Assembly: GCA_945865625.1 (NCBI GenBank)
Contig: CAMBFD010000010.1
Location: 1-46,488, forward strand
Direction: 5' to 3'
Origin: Chitinophaga pinensis
GTDB lineage: Bacteria > Bacteroidota > Bacteroidia > NS11-12g > UBA955
DNA: 46,488 bases
Part shown: positions 8,767 through 18,632 of the stretch, one piece after another
Layout of the letters: every line of letters begins with the position of its first letter
How positions within the stretch are numbered: the first letter of the stretch is position 1
Notes under the pieces: model-generated
What the model saw: the letters and a program-made list of their open reading frames with translations, nothing else
Database searches by the model: none
Told to the model about the DNA's origin: nothing
Position numbers and translations under genes: made by a program

Positions 8767-10242
8767 TTAGTCTACATTGTCATGTAGATGTCGATTTGGT
8801 CTAATTGCAAAGTCTCTCTCTCCGTTTGCTTCCGCAGTCAAAGAGAATTTTGCAATGTTGGTATCTGTACTTTGTGGTCCTTCAAAAAGAGGCACATTTT
8901 TACGTTGATATGCTGGTATATTCATATCAGTATCTAAAATGTTTTCACGCTCCATACGAGAATGTTCATATCGGGTTGGAGTTGAATGAAAATTTTGAGG
9001 TTGATGTTGACGGTATTTAATTTGTGATTCTACCAAGTGACCTTTTTGATTTTGAGCAATAGGTTGATTCACAGATTCTGGTTCTTGGTTGTATGGATTC
9101 TCGTTTTTAAATAAGTCAGTAATGGTTGTTGGTTGCATTTCGTTATTCATTGTTTCCATGAATTGATTTGCCTCCATAACAGGGCTTATGGTTTCTATTT
9201 CAATAACAGAAGGACTTTGAACAGGTAAAATTGATTCAATTTGAACGTTTGTTAAAGTATGAATGGTTTTGGTTTCTCTGCCGCTAAATCCTGTAGCAAT
9301 GACAGTTACCGAAAGATTTTCACCTAACGTTTCATCATGTGTTACACCCATTTTCAAATGAGCTTCATTTCCTGCTTCAGATTGCAAGTAAGAAGTGATG
9401 ACCCGCGACTCTTTCATTGTAGGTTGTTTAGAACCATATGAAACGTTTATAAGTAAATGGCTTGCGCCAAAAATTTTAGTATTGTCGAGTAATGGGCTAT
9501 TTAAAGCAATTTTTACAGCGTTTTCAGCGCGAGACTCGCCATTTGCAATGCCGGTTCCCATCAGTGCTTGTCCGCTATTTTCCATGGCCGTTTTAACATC
9601 CATGAAATCAACGTTAATTAAACCTGGTTTAAAAATGATTTCAGCGATTCCTTTTGCAGCGGTGCAAAGAATTTCGTCTGCTTCCGAAAATGCTTCAGAA
9701 ATAGTCAGGTCTTCATACATGTCTACAATTCTGTCGTTGCAAATAGTTAACAATGCATCGACGTTGGGACGAAGTTTTTCTAAGCCTTCTTGGGCTTGAT
9801 TGTTTCGTTTTGGTCCCTCATCAATGAAGGGAAGGGTTACAATACCAACGGTTAATATGCCTTTATCTTTCGCAATTTTAGCAATGACCGGAGCTGCTCC
9901 AGTGCCTGTTCCTCCGCCCATACCTGCAGTAATGAACACCATTAAAGTTTCATTATCTAAAATTTCCTCAATGGTTCTAGAGCTGTCCATTGCAGCTTTT
10001 TCGCCGATTTCCGGCAAAGAGCCTGCGCCTAGTCCAGTGCCGCCTAATTGGTATCTATTGGGTACGTTGCTATGGCGTAATGCCTGATTATCGGTATTGC
10101 AGATATAAAAATCAACGCCTTCAATGCCATGATTGAACATGTGATTAACAGCATTGCTGCCACCTCCACCAACACCAATTACTTTAATTGTATTGCGTTG
10201 AGGTTCGTTAAAATCGGGTTGGAAATTCATGTTTGTGTTCAT
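8767..10242 (-). CDS. ftsZ: Cell division GTPase FtsZ
   Basis: IKVIGVGGGGSNAVNHM, AGMGGGTGTGAAPVIAKIAK tubulin signature, C-terminal LHDNVD. Confidence 0.98.
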   Translation of the reverse strand: MNTNMNFQPDFNEPQRNTIKVIGVGGGGSNAVNHMFNHGIEGVDFYICNTDNQALRHSNVPNRYQLGGTGLGAGSLPEIGEKAAMDSSRTIEEILDNETLMVFITAGMGGGTGTGAAPVIAKIAKDKGILTVGIVTLPFIDEGPKRNNQAQEGLEKLRPNVDALLTICNDRIVDMYEDLTISEAFSEADEILCTAAKGIAEIIFKPGLINVDFMDVKTAMENSGQALMGTGIANGESRAENAVKIALNSPLLDNTKIFGASHLLINVSYGSKQPTMKESRVITSYLQSEAGNEAHLKMGVTHDETLGENLSVTVIATGFSGRETKTIHTLTNVQIESILPVQSPSVIEIETISPVMEANQFMETMNNEMQPTTITDLFKNENPYNQEPESVNQPIAQNQKGHLVESQIKYRQHQPQNFHSTPTRYEHSRMERENILDTDMNIPAYQRKNVPLFEGPQSTDTNIAKFSLTAEANGERDFAIRPNRHLHDNVD

Positions 10243-10275
10243 TTTTGTGTTTGGTTTTTTGTGTTTGAATGGAAA

Positions 10276-11640
10276 TTATTTATCGTTAAAATCGTCATCT
10301 TCTTCAGAAAGCCATTTTTTTACGCCATCGAACAAGTTGCCATAATTTTGCCAAGGTTTTTTGAATCCATTGTTTGCATTTGTAGCTGCCTCAGTAAGGG
10401 GTTCTTGAACCTCAGATTTAACTTTATTGTTTGTATTCAGATCAATTTTAATATTTGGTTCGAATTCAGAATCGATTTTTTGAGATGAATCAAAGCCCAT
10501 CATCACCAAGCCAATGGCTGTTGAATACATTGGGTTGCGAACTTCATCAATCATTCCTTTTCCAAGATGTTGTCCAGGAGAACCTAAATGAACTTCCATG
10601 CCCATGTTATAGCTAAACAATTGGCTTACATCTTTCATGGAAGAACCTCCTCCTGTGAGTACAATGCCACCTGATAGTTTATGTGCAATTCCGGAAAGTT
10701 GAATTTCAAAATCTACTTTTTGAATAATGTCTTCCATCCTTGCACGAATAACCTGAGAAATTGCAAAAACGGAAATTTCTTTTGGTTGACGGCCTATTAA
10801 ACCAGGTATAACAACCACTTCATTTTTCATTGACTCGGTTGGGTAACAACTTCCGTATTTTACTTTAACATCTTCGGCTTGTTCTTTCAAAATTCCCCAG
10901 GCCTCTTGTAAATCTCTTGTAATTCTATCTCCCCCTATAGGAATAATTGCAGTGTGGCTAATGTAGCCATTTTCAAAAATACATATATCGGTTGTGCCGC
11001 CACCAATGTCAACTAAGGCAACACCAGCTTCGAGTTCAGGCGTTGACAATACGGCCCTTGCCGATGCAACTGGCTCAACCATCAAATCTGCAACCTGAAG
11101 CCCAGCTTTAGTGACTGCTTTGAAAATTGTTTTTGCTGCTGCTGTTTCGCCTGTAATAATGTGATAATTACATTCAACCCTTACACCAATTCTACCAACA
11201 GGGTCGCGAATGCCATCTTCGCCGTCAATTTTATAATCTTGTGGTAAAACGTGTAATATTTCTAAACCTGGAGTTAAAGCCAAGTTTTGCATTTCATTTT
11301 CTAATTTATCTAATTCTGTTTGTTCAATTTCATCATCTCCATGTTTTCTCGATAATGTTCCACGGTGTTGTAAACTCTTAATGTGGTGACCAGCGATACC
11401 AACATACACTGTGTTTATTTTCACCTGACTTTGACGTTCCGCTTCTATGACTGCTTCTTGAATTGCAGTCACAGCTTTACTTACATTTGCAACCATGCCA
11501 CGAGATACGCCTCCTTGGCTTGATGCCTTTCCCATTCCGAGTATATTGATTTTACCGTTTTCAGCCAATTGACCTACGATTGCGCAAATTTTGGTTGTTC
11601 CGATGTCTAACCCTACGATAAATTTATTGTTTTCTGACAT
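10276..11640 (-). CDS. ftsA: Cell division protein FtsA
   Basis: IVGLDIGTTKICAIVG, VALVDIGGGTTDICIF, GGIVLTGGGSSM actin-fold motifs; next to ftsZ. Confidence 0.97.
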   Translation of the reverse strand: MSENNKFIVGLDIGTTKICAIVGQLAENGKINILGMGKASSQGGVSRGMVANVSKAVTAIQEAVIEAERQSQVKINTVYVGIAGHHIKSLQHRGTLSRKHGDDEIEQTELDKLENEMQNLALTPGLEILHVLPQDYKIDGEDGIRDPVGRIGVRVECNYHIITGETAAAKTIFKAVTKAGLQVADLMVEPVASARAVLSTPELEAGVALVDIGGGTTDICIFENGYISHTAIIPIGGDRITRDLQEAWGILKEQAEDVKVKYGSCYPTESMKNEVVVIPGLIGRQPKEISVFAISQVIRARMEDIIQKVDFEIQLSGIAHKLSGGIVLTGGGSSMKDVSQLFSYNMGMEVHLGSPGQHLGKGMIDEVRNPMYSTAIGLVMMGFDSSQKIDSEFEPNIKIDLNTNNKVKSEVQEPLTEAATNANNGFKKPWQNYGNLFDGVKKWLSEEDDDFNDK

Positions 11641-11657
11641 AATGTTGATGAATTATT

Positions 11658-12491
11658 CTAGTGTGTTGGTTTTTGGACAGTTTTAGTTTCTTTGTGTTCA
11701 GTTTCGACGTCACTCAGTCTTCCGATCACTTGGTTAGGTATCGAAAGGTCTATTTGCACGTACTTATTCCAACCCACAGTTTGGAGCCCTTTTCTATAGA
11801 AAAGACTGAGGTTTTCGAACTTTTGTGACATGTTTTGAGTGTTGTCTATAGCAATGCTATGGCTTCCTACGCGAGGAATCAACAAAAGTTGATTATAGTT
11901 ATCTACATAACATTGTTCAAATTGTGCATCCCAGTATTGATTGTAATGCATAAATTTTCCTAAATTTAGTAATTCGGTGGCAATGGGCAGTTTTGATGCC
12001 TTGCCTGGTTTAGATGCAATGTTAATTTTACCATTCGCAATTAATATATTCGGTTGACAATTTTCTTTCTTAGGAATTTGAATTCCGAAACTATCTAAAT
12101 AAAATTCTTGACCAAGATCATTCACAATTTGAATCATTGGTTTTCGCTCCCTGATTTTGAGTTTCAGCACACCATCAAATCCAACATAAGCGGTTACTTT
12201 TTCAATGTATGGTATGGCGCTTAATACTTGCTCAATTTTTGTGAGGGATATTTCAGCGGCAGATTTACCTATAGGACTTCCAAACTTTGTTTCAATCGCT
12301 TTTGTGACTTCTTGCGGATTTAAAAATTGGCAGTTGGTATCTGCTTCAATTTGAACATTGATTTCAGATATCATCCTATTTTTACCTGTGAAATTTAATT
12401 TGCTCCACAAGAAAACCAACAATATTAAGAGCAATAACGACAATGAAATCATCCATTGGCGTTTGTTTAGGGCCATTTTAATGTTTTTCAT
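11658..12491 (-). CDS. ftsQ: Cell division protein FtsQ/DivIB
   Basis: N-terminal TM then POTRA-like region (IPYIEKVTAYVGFDGVLKLKIRERKPMIQI); position in dcw. Confidence 0.85.
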   Translation of the reverse strand: MKNIKMALNKRQWMISLSLLLLILLVFLWSKLNFTGKNRMISEINVQIEADTNCQFLNPQEVTKAIETKFGSPIGKSAAEISLTKIEQVLSAIPYIEKVTAYVGFDGVLKLKIRERKPMIQIVNDLGQEFYLDSFGIQIPKKENCQPNILIANGKINIASKPGKASKLPIATELLNLGKFMHYNQYWDAQFEQCYVDNYNQLLLIPRVGSHSIAIDNTQNMSQKFENLSLFYRKGLQTVGWNKYVQIDLSIPNQVIGRLSDVETEHKETKTVQKPTH

Positions 12492-13902
12492 AGAGTTTTC
12501 TTATAGGTTCTACAATTCTATCTATATCACCAGCTCCCAATATGAGTAAAACCTCGGGTTTTTCAACTTCTAGTTGCTTTAAAATTGCATCGGGCGAAAG
12601 GATAGTCTTATTTTGATTTATAACTTGATTTAACAACCAGGAAGAGTGAATTCCCTCAATGGGTTCTTCGCGGGCTGGATAGATTTCCATCAGCCAAAGT
12701 GTGTCTAAGGCCGATAAACTTTCAGCAAATCCAGCAGCGAAATCTCTGGTGCGTGTAAATAAATGAGGTTGGAAGATCCCAGTGATTTTCTTATTGGGAT
12801 AAAGTGACTTCACCGAACCAATGATGGCATTTAGTTCCTCCGGATGGTGTGCATAATCGTCAATGACAACAAAATCTTGTTGGTCTACAATATACTCAAA
12901 CCTCCTTTTGGCACCTTTATAGGTTTCAATACCTGTTTTTAATTTGGAGGTATCCAATCCGAGCATTCCATAGCATACCGCCAGCGCTGCAGTGGCATTT
13001 GAAACATTGTGAAAACCTGGCATTCCACAAATGAAATTCCCAACGAATTTTTGTCCCTCATAAAAATCAAAATGAAATTTTCCATTTTCAATGGTTACAT
13101 TTTGGTTAGAATACTCTGAATTTGGTGATTCTCCATAAGTGTTCACTGCGATTTTATGGGTCAATTCGAGGGTCAGTTTTTCTTGAATAATCAACTGACC
13201 ACTTTTGGGGTTTGTGGTATTTTGTCCTTCTCGTATCAACGAAGCAAAATGGTTAAATGCATCTTCAAAGGCCCTATGATTGTCATAAATGTCTAAATGA
13301 TCGGCATCAATTGCAGTAATGATGGCAATATCTGGTCTTAATTGGTGAAAGCTTCTGTCAAATTCATCTGCCTCGAGAACTACAATTGGTTTTTCAGTGA
13401 TGTTTTTGCCATCCGTTTTTCTCAAATAGTTTGTATTGTAATTTGCGGAAATTCCACCTAAAAAAGCAGTATAATTGATTCCAGATGTTTCTAAAATATG
13501 AGCAATTAGGGTAGAAGTTGTTGTTTTACCATGGGTTCCAGCTACGGAAATATTGAATAATGGATTCGAAATCATTCCCAGTACTTCTGATCTTTTAAAA
13601 ATAGGAATCCCTTGATTTTTAAGAAAAACTAAATGACTATGTTTTGAGGGAATCGCTGGAGTGAGAACAAATAAAGTGTTGGAAATATTGTCAATAATTA
13701 AATCTGGGAACGAAGAAATTTCGTCGACATAAGAAATTGTGGCACCTTCTTTCACAAGTGATTGAGTGAGGCTCGTTTCTGTTTTATCATATCCATAAAT
13801 TTGGATGTTGATTGACATTAAATACCTACATATTGAACTCATTCCAATGCCACCAATACCAATGAAATAAGCATATTTATATGATGAAATAGTTTTACTC
13901 AT
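12478..13902 (-). CDS. murC: UDP-N-acetylmuramate--L-alanine ligase
   Basis: IGIGGIGMSSICRYL, VAGTHGKTTTSTLIAH, DDYAHHPEEL motifs. Confidence 0.97.
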   Translation of the reverse strand: MSKTISSYKYAYFIGIGGIGMSSICRYLMSINIQIYGYDKTETSLTQSLVKEGATISYVDEISSFPDLIIDNISNTLFVLTPAIPSKHSHLVFLKNQGIPIFKRSEVLGMISNPLFNISVAGTHGKTTTSTLIAHILETSGINYTAFLGGISANYNTNYLRKTDGKNITEKPIVVLEADEFDRSFHQLRPDIAIITAIDADHLDIYDNHRAFEDAFNHFASLIREGQNTTNPKSGQLIIQEKLTLELTHKIAVNTYGESPNSEYSNQNVTIENGKFHFDFYEGQKFVGNFICGMPGFHNVSNATAALAVCYGMLGLDTSKLKTGIETYKGAKRRFEYIVDQQDFVVIDDYAHHPEELNAIIGSVKSLYPNKKITGIFQPHLFTRTRDFAAGFAESLSALDTLWLMEIYPAREEPIEGIHSSWLLNQVINQNKTILSPDAILKQLEVEKPEVLLILGAGDIDRIVEPIRKLYEKH

Positions 13903-14990
13903 AAGATCTTTTCAATTTCTTCTACAATGGTTATTGTTGCGTTTGGCTTTGCGGTATCTGCAAGGGCTTTTTTCATTTGTTGTTGTTTTTCGGCATTTTG
14001 CAATAATTCGATAGCCATTTCAATGAGTTGTGTTTTTGCATCTTTATCTTTCAGCAATAATGCCCCACCGTTTTTGGAAACATGGAGTGCATTTTTAGTT
14101 TGGTGATCGTCGGTTACATTTGCCGATGGCACCAAGATGGCGGGAACACCAACAGCAGCAATTTCAGAACAACTCAAAGCGCCCGATCTCGAAACCACAG
14201 CATCTGCGCATGAATATGCAAGATTCATCTCTCTAAGGAATGGGTTTGCCCAAATATTTTTTCCAAGGTTTTCAGGTATTTTATAGAAATTGCCGGTTTG
14301 CCAAATAACCTGAATGTTGTTTTTTTCTAATTCTTGAATGCCAGCTTCAATACTTTCATTCAAAACCCTAGCGCCTAAACTTCCTCCCGTTACAAATAGA
14401 ATTGGTTTTTGAGGGTCAAAACCAAAATATTCACAGGCTATTTTTTTGTCAATTTTAACAGTAATTTCTTTGCGAATTGGATTTCCACTGTGAATCCAAT
14501 TGTGGTATTTGAAATATTCATCCATTTCACCAAAACCACAGAAAATCTTTTTTGCCGTTTTGCTCATGATTTTATTTGTAAGACCGGCGTAACCATTTCC
14601 TTCCCAAACAAAAACTGGAATATTCATTTTTCCGGCGGCATAGCAAATGGGTAAACTTGCAAAACCACCTGTTCCAATTACGGCATTTGGCTTGAAGTCT
14701 TTAATGATTTTTCTTGAAATAAAGTAGCTTTTCAAAGACTTATATAAAACGACAAAATTTCGCAGTGAAAAACTGCGTATGAGACCAGCTATTGGCAATC
14801 CAATAATGCGATAGCCTTCCAATGGAACTTTCTCCATCTCCATTTTTCCAAGTGCGCCTACAAATAAAAATTCAGCATTTGGGTGCTTTTCTTTAAGTGC
14901 ATTCGCTATGGCAATTGCCGGGAAAATATGTCCCCCTGTACCGCCACCTGAAAAAATAAATTTGAGCTGTTCCATTTTAATTTTCTTCAT
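13899..14990 (-). CDS. murG: UDP-GlcNAc undecaprenyl-PP-MurNAc-pentapeptide transferase
   Basis: FIFSGGGTGGHIFPAIAIANAL, GTGGFASLP, SRSGALSCSEIAAVGVPAILVP. ATG at 14975 (MEQLKF) is an alternative start. Confidence 0.97.
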   Translation of the reverse strand: MKKIKMEQLKFIFSGGGTGGHIFPAIAIANALKEKHPNAEFLFVGALGKMEMEKVPLEGYRIIGLPIAGLIRSFSLRNFVVLYKSLKSYFISRKIIKDFKPNAVIGTGGFASLPICYAAGKMNIPVFVWEGNGYAGLTNKIMSKTAKKIFCGFGEMDEYFKYHNWIHSGNPIRKEITVKIDKKIACEYFGFDPQKPILFVTGGSLGARVLNESIEAGIQELEKNNIQVIWQTGNFYKIPENLGKNIWANPFLREMNLAYSCADAVVSRSGALSCSEIAAVGVPAILVPSANVTDDHQTKNALHVSKNGGALLLKDKDAKTQLIEMAIELLQNAEKQQQMKKALADTAKPNATITIVEEIEKIL

Positions 14991-16158
14991 TTTGAGGGAC
15001 AGAAACGGTCTCAGATTGTTTTTCTTTTTCTTCTTGAATGTGTCGGCTAATGCCTAAAATAATACCAAAAGCAAGGCTGTTTAAAACCAAACTTGTTCCT
15101 CCCATACTTACGAGTGGAAGTGTTAATCCTGTTACAGGTAATTTCCCAACCGATACTCCCATGTGCACAAAGGCTTGAAAAGAGGTGCTAAATGCAATTC
15201 CGAGAACAGCAAGTGCCCCAAAGGATCGTTGACTTTCGACGACCATTTTGAGGCACCGAAAAATGAGCATAATAAAGCAGCCGATGACAATTAATCCACC
15301 AATAATGCCATATTCTTCAACAATAATTGCAAAGATGAAATCGGAATATGGGTGAGGGAGGAAATTTCTTTGGGTTGAATTTCCTGGACCTTTGCCAAAT
15401 ATTCCGCCGGTGGCAACAGCAATTTTAGATTGCATTTGTTGATAACCACTATTGCCATCTTCATCGTTACCCATATAGGTTTCAATTCTTTTTTTCCAAG
15501 TTGGCAATCGTGTTTCTTCAAATTTGGAAACGTCAACAGTAAAAATAAATGCAATGAATAAGCCCAATGCCAACAGAGCACCGCCAATAAGCATTAAAAT
15601 AAATGAGAATTTGATTCTACCAATGTAAAGCAACAATGTGCTTGTTGTCATAACAACCAATGCAGTACTTAAGTTTTCTGGAATGATGGGAATAATGATG
15701 ACCATAATGGCGAGCATCACCTTGCCAAACACGCTGAATTTCCCCACTTCATCTTGACGTTTACTTAAAAATCTTGCGATGTATAAGACTAAAAACAATT
15801 TTGCCATATCGGAAGGCTGAAATGTTAATCCACCAATTGATATGACCCTTGTAGCATTGTTGATATTTGAACCAATGGCTAAGGTTAGATATAACAATCC
15901 GAGCGAAATCCAAAATCCTATTTGGGCAATTCTCGAATAAAATTTAAAAGGGATTTTATGCGTTAAAAAGAGCACTCCCCAGCCAACAACTAAATATCCA
16001 AGATGTCTTAAAAAATAAAATTCTGTATTCCCTTTTTGCTTTGCAAAAGCCAATGTGCCAGTAGCGCTGTACACGGCAAGAACACCCAAAAAGGAAAGTA
16101 TAATGACAATGACCCATATCGTTCGGTCACCCTTAAATATTTGATTTAGTTGGCTCAT
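14977..16158 (-). CDS. ftsW: SEDS-family peptidoglycan polymerase FtsW
   Basis: Polytopic; PHPYSDFIFAIIVEEYGIIGG, GLTLPLVSMGGTSLVLNSLAFGIIL. Confidence 0.96.
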   Translation of the reverse strand: MSQLNQIFKGDRTIWVIVIILSFLGVLAVYSATGTLAFAKQKGNTEFYFLRHLGYLVVGWGVLFLTHKIPFKFYSRIAQIGFWISLGLLYLTLAIGSNINNATRVISIGGLTFQPSDMAKLFLVLYIARFLSKRQDEVGKFSVFGKVMLAIMVIIIPIIPENLSTALVVMTTSTLLLYIGRIKFSFILMLIGGALLALGLFIAFIFTVDVSKFEETRLPTWKKRIETYMGNDEDGNSGYQQMQSKIAVATGGIFGKGPGNSTQRNFLPHPYSDFIFAIIVEEYGIIGGLIVIGCFIMLIFRCLKMVVESQRSFGALAVLGIAFSTSFQAFVHMGVSVGKLPVTGLTLPLVSMGGTSLVLNSLAFGIILGISRHIQEEKEKQSETVSVPQNEEN

Positions 16159-16167
16159 CCGTTTGAA

Positions 16168-17502
16168 TTAGAGATTTCTAACAGCTGCTTTGAATTGACG
16201 GCCGCGATCTTCGTAGTTTTCAAATAAGTCAAAACTTGCACAAGCTGGAGAAAGCAATACAACATCTCCGTTTGCTGCCATTCTTGATGCAACGTGAACG
16301 GCTTCTTTAGGACTTAAGGTATTGATGATCATATCAACATCACTTTGGAAAGCTTGGTGAATTTTAAGGTTATCTATGCCCATACAAATGATTATTTTCA
16401 CTTTGTCTTTTACCAATGGTTTTAAATCTGTATAGTCGTTGCCTTTATCTACACCACCAGCAATCCAAATCACTGGTCTATCCATACTCTCTAGTGCATA
16501 CCATGTAGAGTTTACATTCGTTGCCTTACTATCGTTAATATATTCAATTCCGTTGGTTTTTATAACCGTCTCTAGTCGATGTTCAACATTTTGAAAGTTC
16601 GATAAACTTTCTCTAATGTTTTCTTTTCTTACGTCTAAAAGATTTGAAATTATGGCAGCTGCCATTGTGTTGTAGGTGTTGTGACGACCTCTTAAGTTAA
16701 AATCTTGCATATTCAGTGTGTGGTTGTTTTTTAGGTTGATTGTGATTAAATTTTGATCAGCATATGCTCCGAAATTTTCGGTATGGTTCAGGCTGAATGG
16801 AACCAACTTTGCTTTAATTTTTGTGTTTTTAAGTCCCTCAAGAGAAAGAGCATCATCAGCGCAATAGATGAAATAATCTGCATCTGTTTGATTGATTGCC
16901 AAACGCATTTTGCTATTGATGTAATTTTCGATTTTGTAATCGTAGCGATCTAAATGATCTGGAGTGATGTTGGTTAAACAAGCAATGTGAAGTTTGAATT
17001 TTTCATTTCCATCGAGTTGAAAACTACTCAATTCTAAAACATAGATATCGAACGATTCAGTTGCTACTTGACGAGCCAATGAATGACCAATATTTCCTGC
17101 TAAACCAACGTTCAATCCAGCGTCTTTTAAAATTTGATAGGTTAAAAGAGTAGTGGTTGTTTTTCCATTTGTACCAGAAATACCGATCATAGTGGCATTT
17201 GTATACCACCCTGCGAATTCTATTTCTGAAACAATTTGGATGTTTTTACCCTTTAAATCCTGTATCAAAGCTATTTTATCGGGAATGCCAGGGCTTTTGA
17301 TCACCAAATCAGCATTCATGATTCTATCGATTGAATGAGAGCGTTCTTCCCATTCGATTTGATATTGATTTAATTCTTCTTTGTATTTCTCACCAATAGG
17401 GCCTTTGTCGGATACAAATACATTCCAACCTTGAGTGACCCCAAGAATGGCTGCACCTGTTCCGCTTTCACCAGCGCCCAATATGATGAGATTCTTTTTC
17501 AA
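16168..17502 (-). CDS. murD: UDP-N-acetylmuramoylalanine--D-glutamate ligase (TTG start proposed)
   Basis: LKKNLIILGAGESGTGAAILG, GISGTNGKTTTTLLTYQIL, DHLDRYDY. The ORF-track ATG (17556) lies inside mraY; a TTG at 17502-17500 overlaps the mraY TGA. Confidence 0.9.
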   Translation of the reverse strand: MKKNLIILGAGESGTGAAILGVTQGWNVFVSDKGPIGEKYKEELNQYQIEWEERSHSIDRIMNADLVIKSPGIPDKIALIQDLKGKNIQIVSEIEFAGWYTNATMIGISGTNGKTTTTLLTYQILKDAGLNVGLAGNIGHSLARQVATESFDIYVLELSSFQLDGNEKFKLHIACLTNITPDHLDRYDYKIENYINSKMRLAINQTDADYFIYCADDALSLEGLKNTKIKAKLVPFSLNHTENFGAYADQNLITINLKNNHTLNMQDFNLRGRHNTYNTMAAAIISNLLDVRKENIRESLSNFQNVEHRLETVIKTNGIEYINDSKATNVNSTWYALESMDRPVIWIAGGVDKGNDYTDLKPLVKDKVKIIICMGIDNLKIHQAFQSDVDMIINTLSPKEAVHVASRMAANGDVVLLSPACASFDLFENYEDRGRQFKAAVRNL

Positions 17503-18632
17503 CGTAATTTGATTAATGCGAATGTTGCCAATACGAGAATGACGGTGATCAACCAAAATCTCAATGTGATTTTGCTTTCGGGAATTTGCTTCTTTTGAAA
17601 ATGGTGGTGCAATGGCGACATCAAAAAGATTCTGCGTCCCTCACCATATTTTTTCCTTGTGTATTTGAAATACGTTACTTGCATGATTACAGAAATGCTT
17701 TCTGCAAAGAAGATTCCGCATAAGATTGGAAGTAATAATTCCATTTTAATGATTATAGAAACCGCTGCTATAGCGCCTCCCAATGCCATACTTCCAGTGT
17801 CACCCATGAAAACTTGTGCAGGATATCCATTGTACCAAAGGAATCCCAAACAAGCCCCAATAATTGCCGCCAAGAAGATTACAACCTCGCCACTTTCAGG
17901 GACATATATGATATTTAAATACTGTGAAAACTTAATGTTCCCTGTTGCATAGGCTAGAATTCCCAATCCTGTTCCAACGATAGCCGTCGTTCCTGCTGCC
18001 AATCCATCGATTCCATCAGTCAAATTCACAGCGTTTGTTACAGCCATACAAATGAAAATGATAATTGGAATGTAGATAAGCCATGCATTGCCTTCTCCTG
18101 GTAAAATATCGGTATAGCTTAATCGAAGTTTTGAAATGGGTAAGTTTGTTTCTAAAGGTATATGGTTTAATTTGTGCGTGTAGTCAATTGTTACCGCTAT
18201 AATCACACCTAACATCAATTGGCCAATAAGTTTAGAGGTGGCTTTCAATCCTTCTTTTTCTTTTTTGAAAACCTTGATGTAATCATCAATTCCACCTATA
18301 ACACCCATCCAAATGGTGCTAATGAGCATCAATATCACATAAATATTGTCTAAACGAGCCAATAAAAGGGTAGGTATAATAATTGCCAAAATGATGATAA
18401 TGCCACCCATTGTTGGGGTTCCTTTTTTCTGCATTTGACCTTCTAAGCCGAGCTCTCTAATGGTTTCTCCAATTTGCTGTTTTTGTAACCATTTAATGAT
18501 ACTTTTTCCTGCGATTAGTGCAATGAGTAATCCTAAAATTCCAGCTAAAGAAGCTCTAAATGTGATGTAGTTAAATACACCAGCTCCTGTAAATCCAGAT
18601 TTATCTAAATATTTGAATAAATAGTATAGCAT
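17499..18632 (-). CDS. mraY: Phospho-N-acetylmuramoyl-pentapeptide transferase
   Basis: GTPTMGGIIIILAI, NAVNLTDGIDGLAAG, FMGDTGSMALGGAIA, SPLHHHFQ. Confidence 0.98.
   Translation of the reverse strand: MLYYLFKYLDKSGFTGAGVFNYITFRASLAGILGLLIALIAGKSIIKWLQKQQIGETIRELGLEGQMQKKGTPTMGGIIIILAIIIPTLLLARLDNIYVILMLISTIWMGVIGGIDDYIKVFKKEKEGLKATSKLIGQLMLGVIIAVTIDYTHKLNHIPLETNLPISKLRLSYTDILPGEGNAWLIYIPIIIFICMAVTNAVNLTDGIDGLAAGTTAIVGTGLGILAYATGNIKFSQYLNIIYVPESGEVVIFLAAIIGACLGFLWYNGYPAQVFMGDTGSMALGGAIAAVSIIIKMELLLPILCGIFFAESISVIMQVTYFKYTRKKYGEGRRIFLMSPLHHHFQKKQIPESKITLRFWLITVILVLATFALIKLR

Noticed and set aside
9395-10087. Long plus-strand ORFs inside ftsZ (134 aa and 95 aa)
   Set aside because: Fully antisense to a clearly conserved CDS; translations show no recognisable domain and are best explained as frame shadows.
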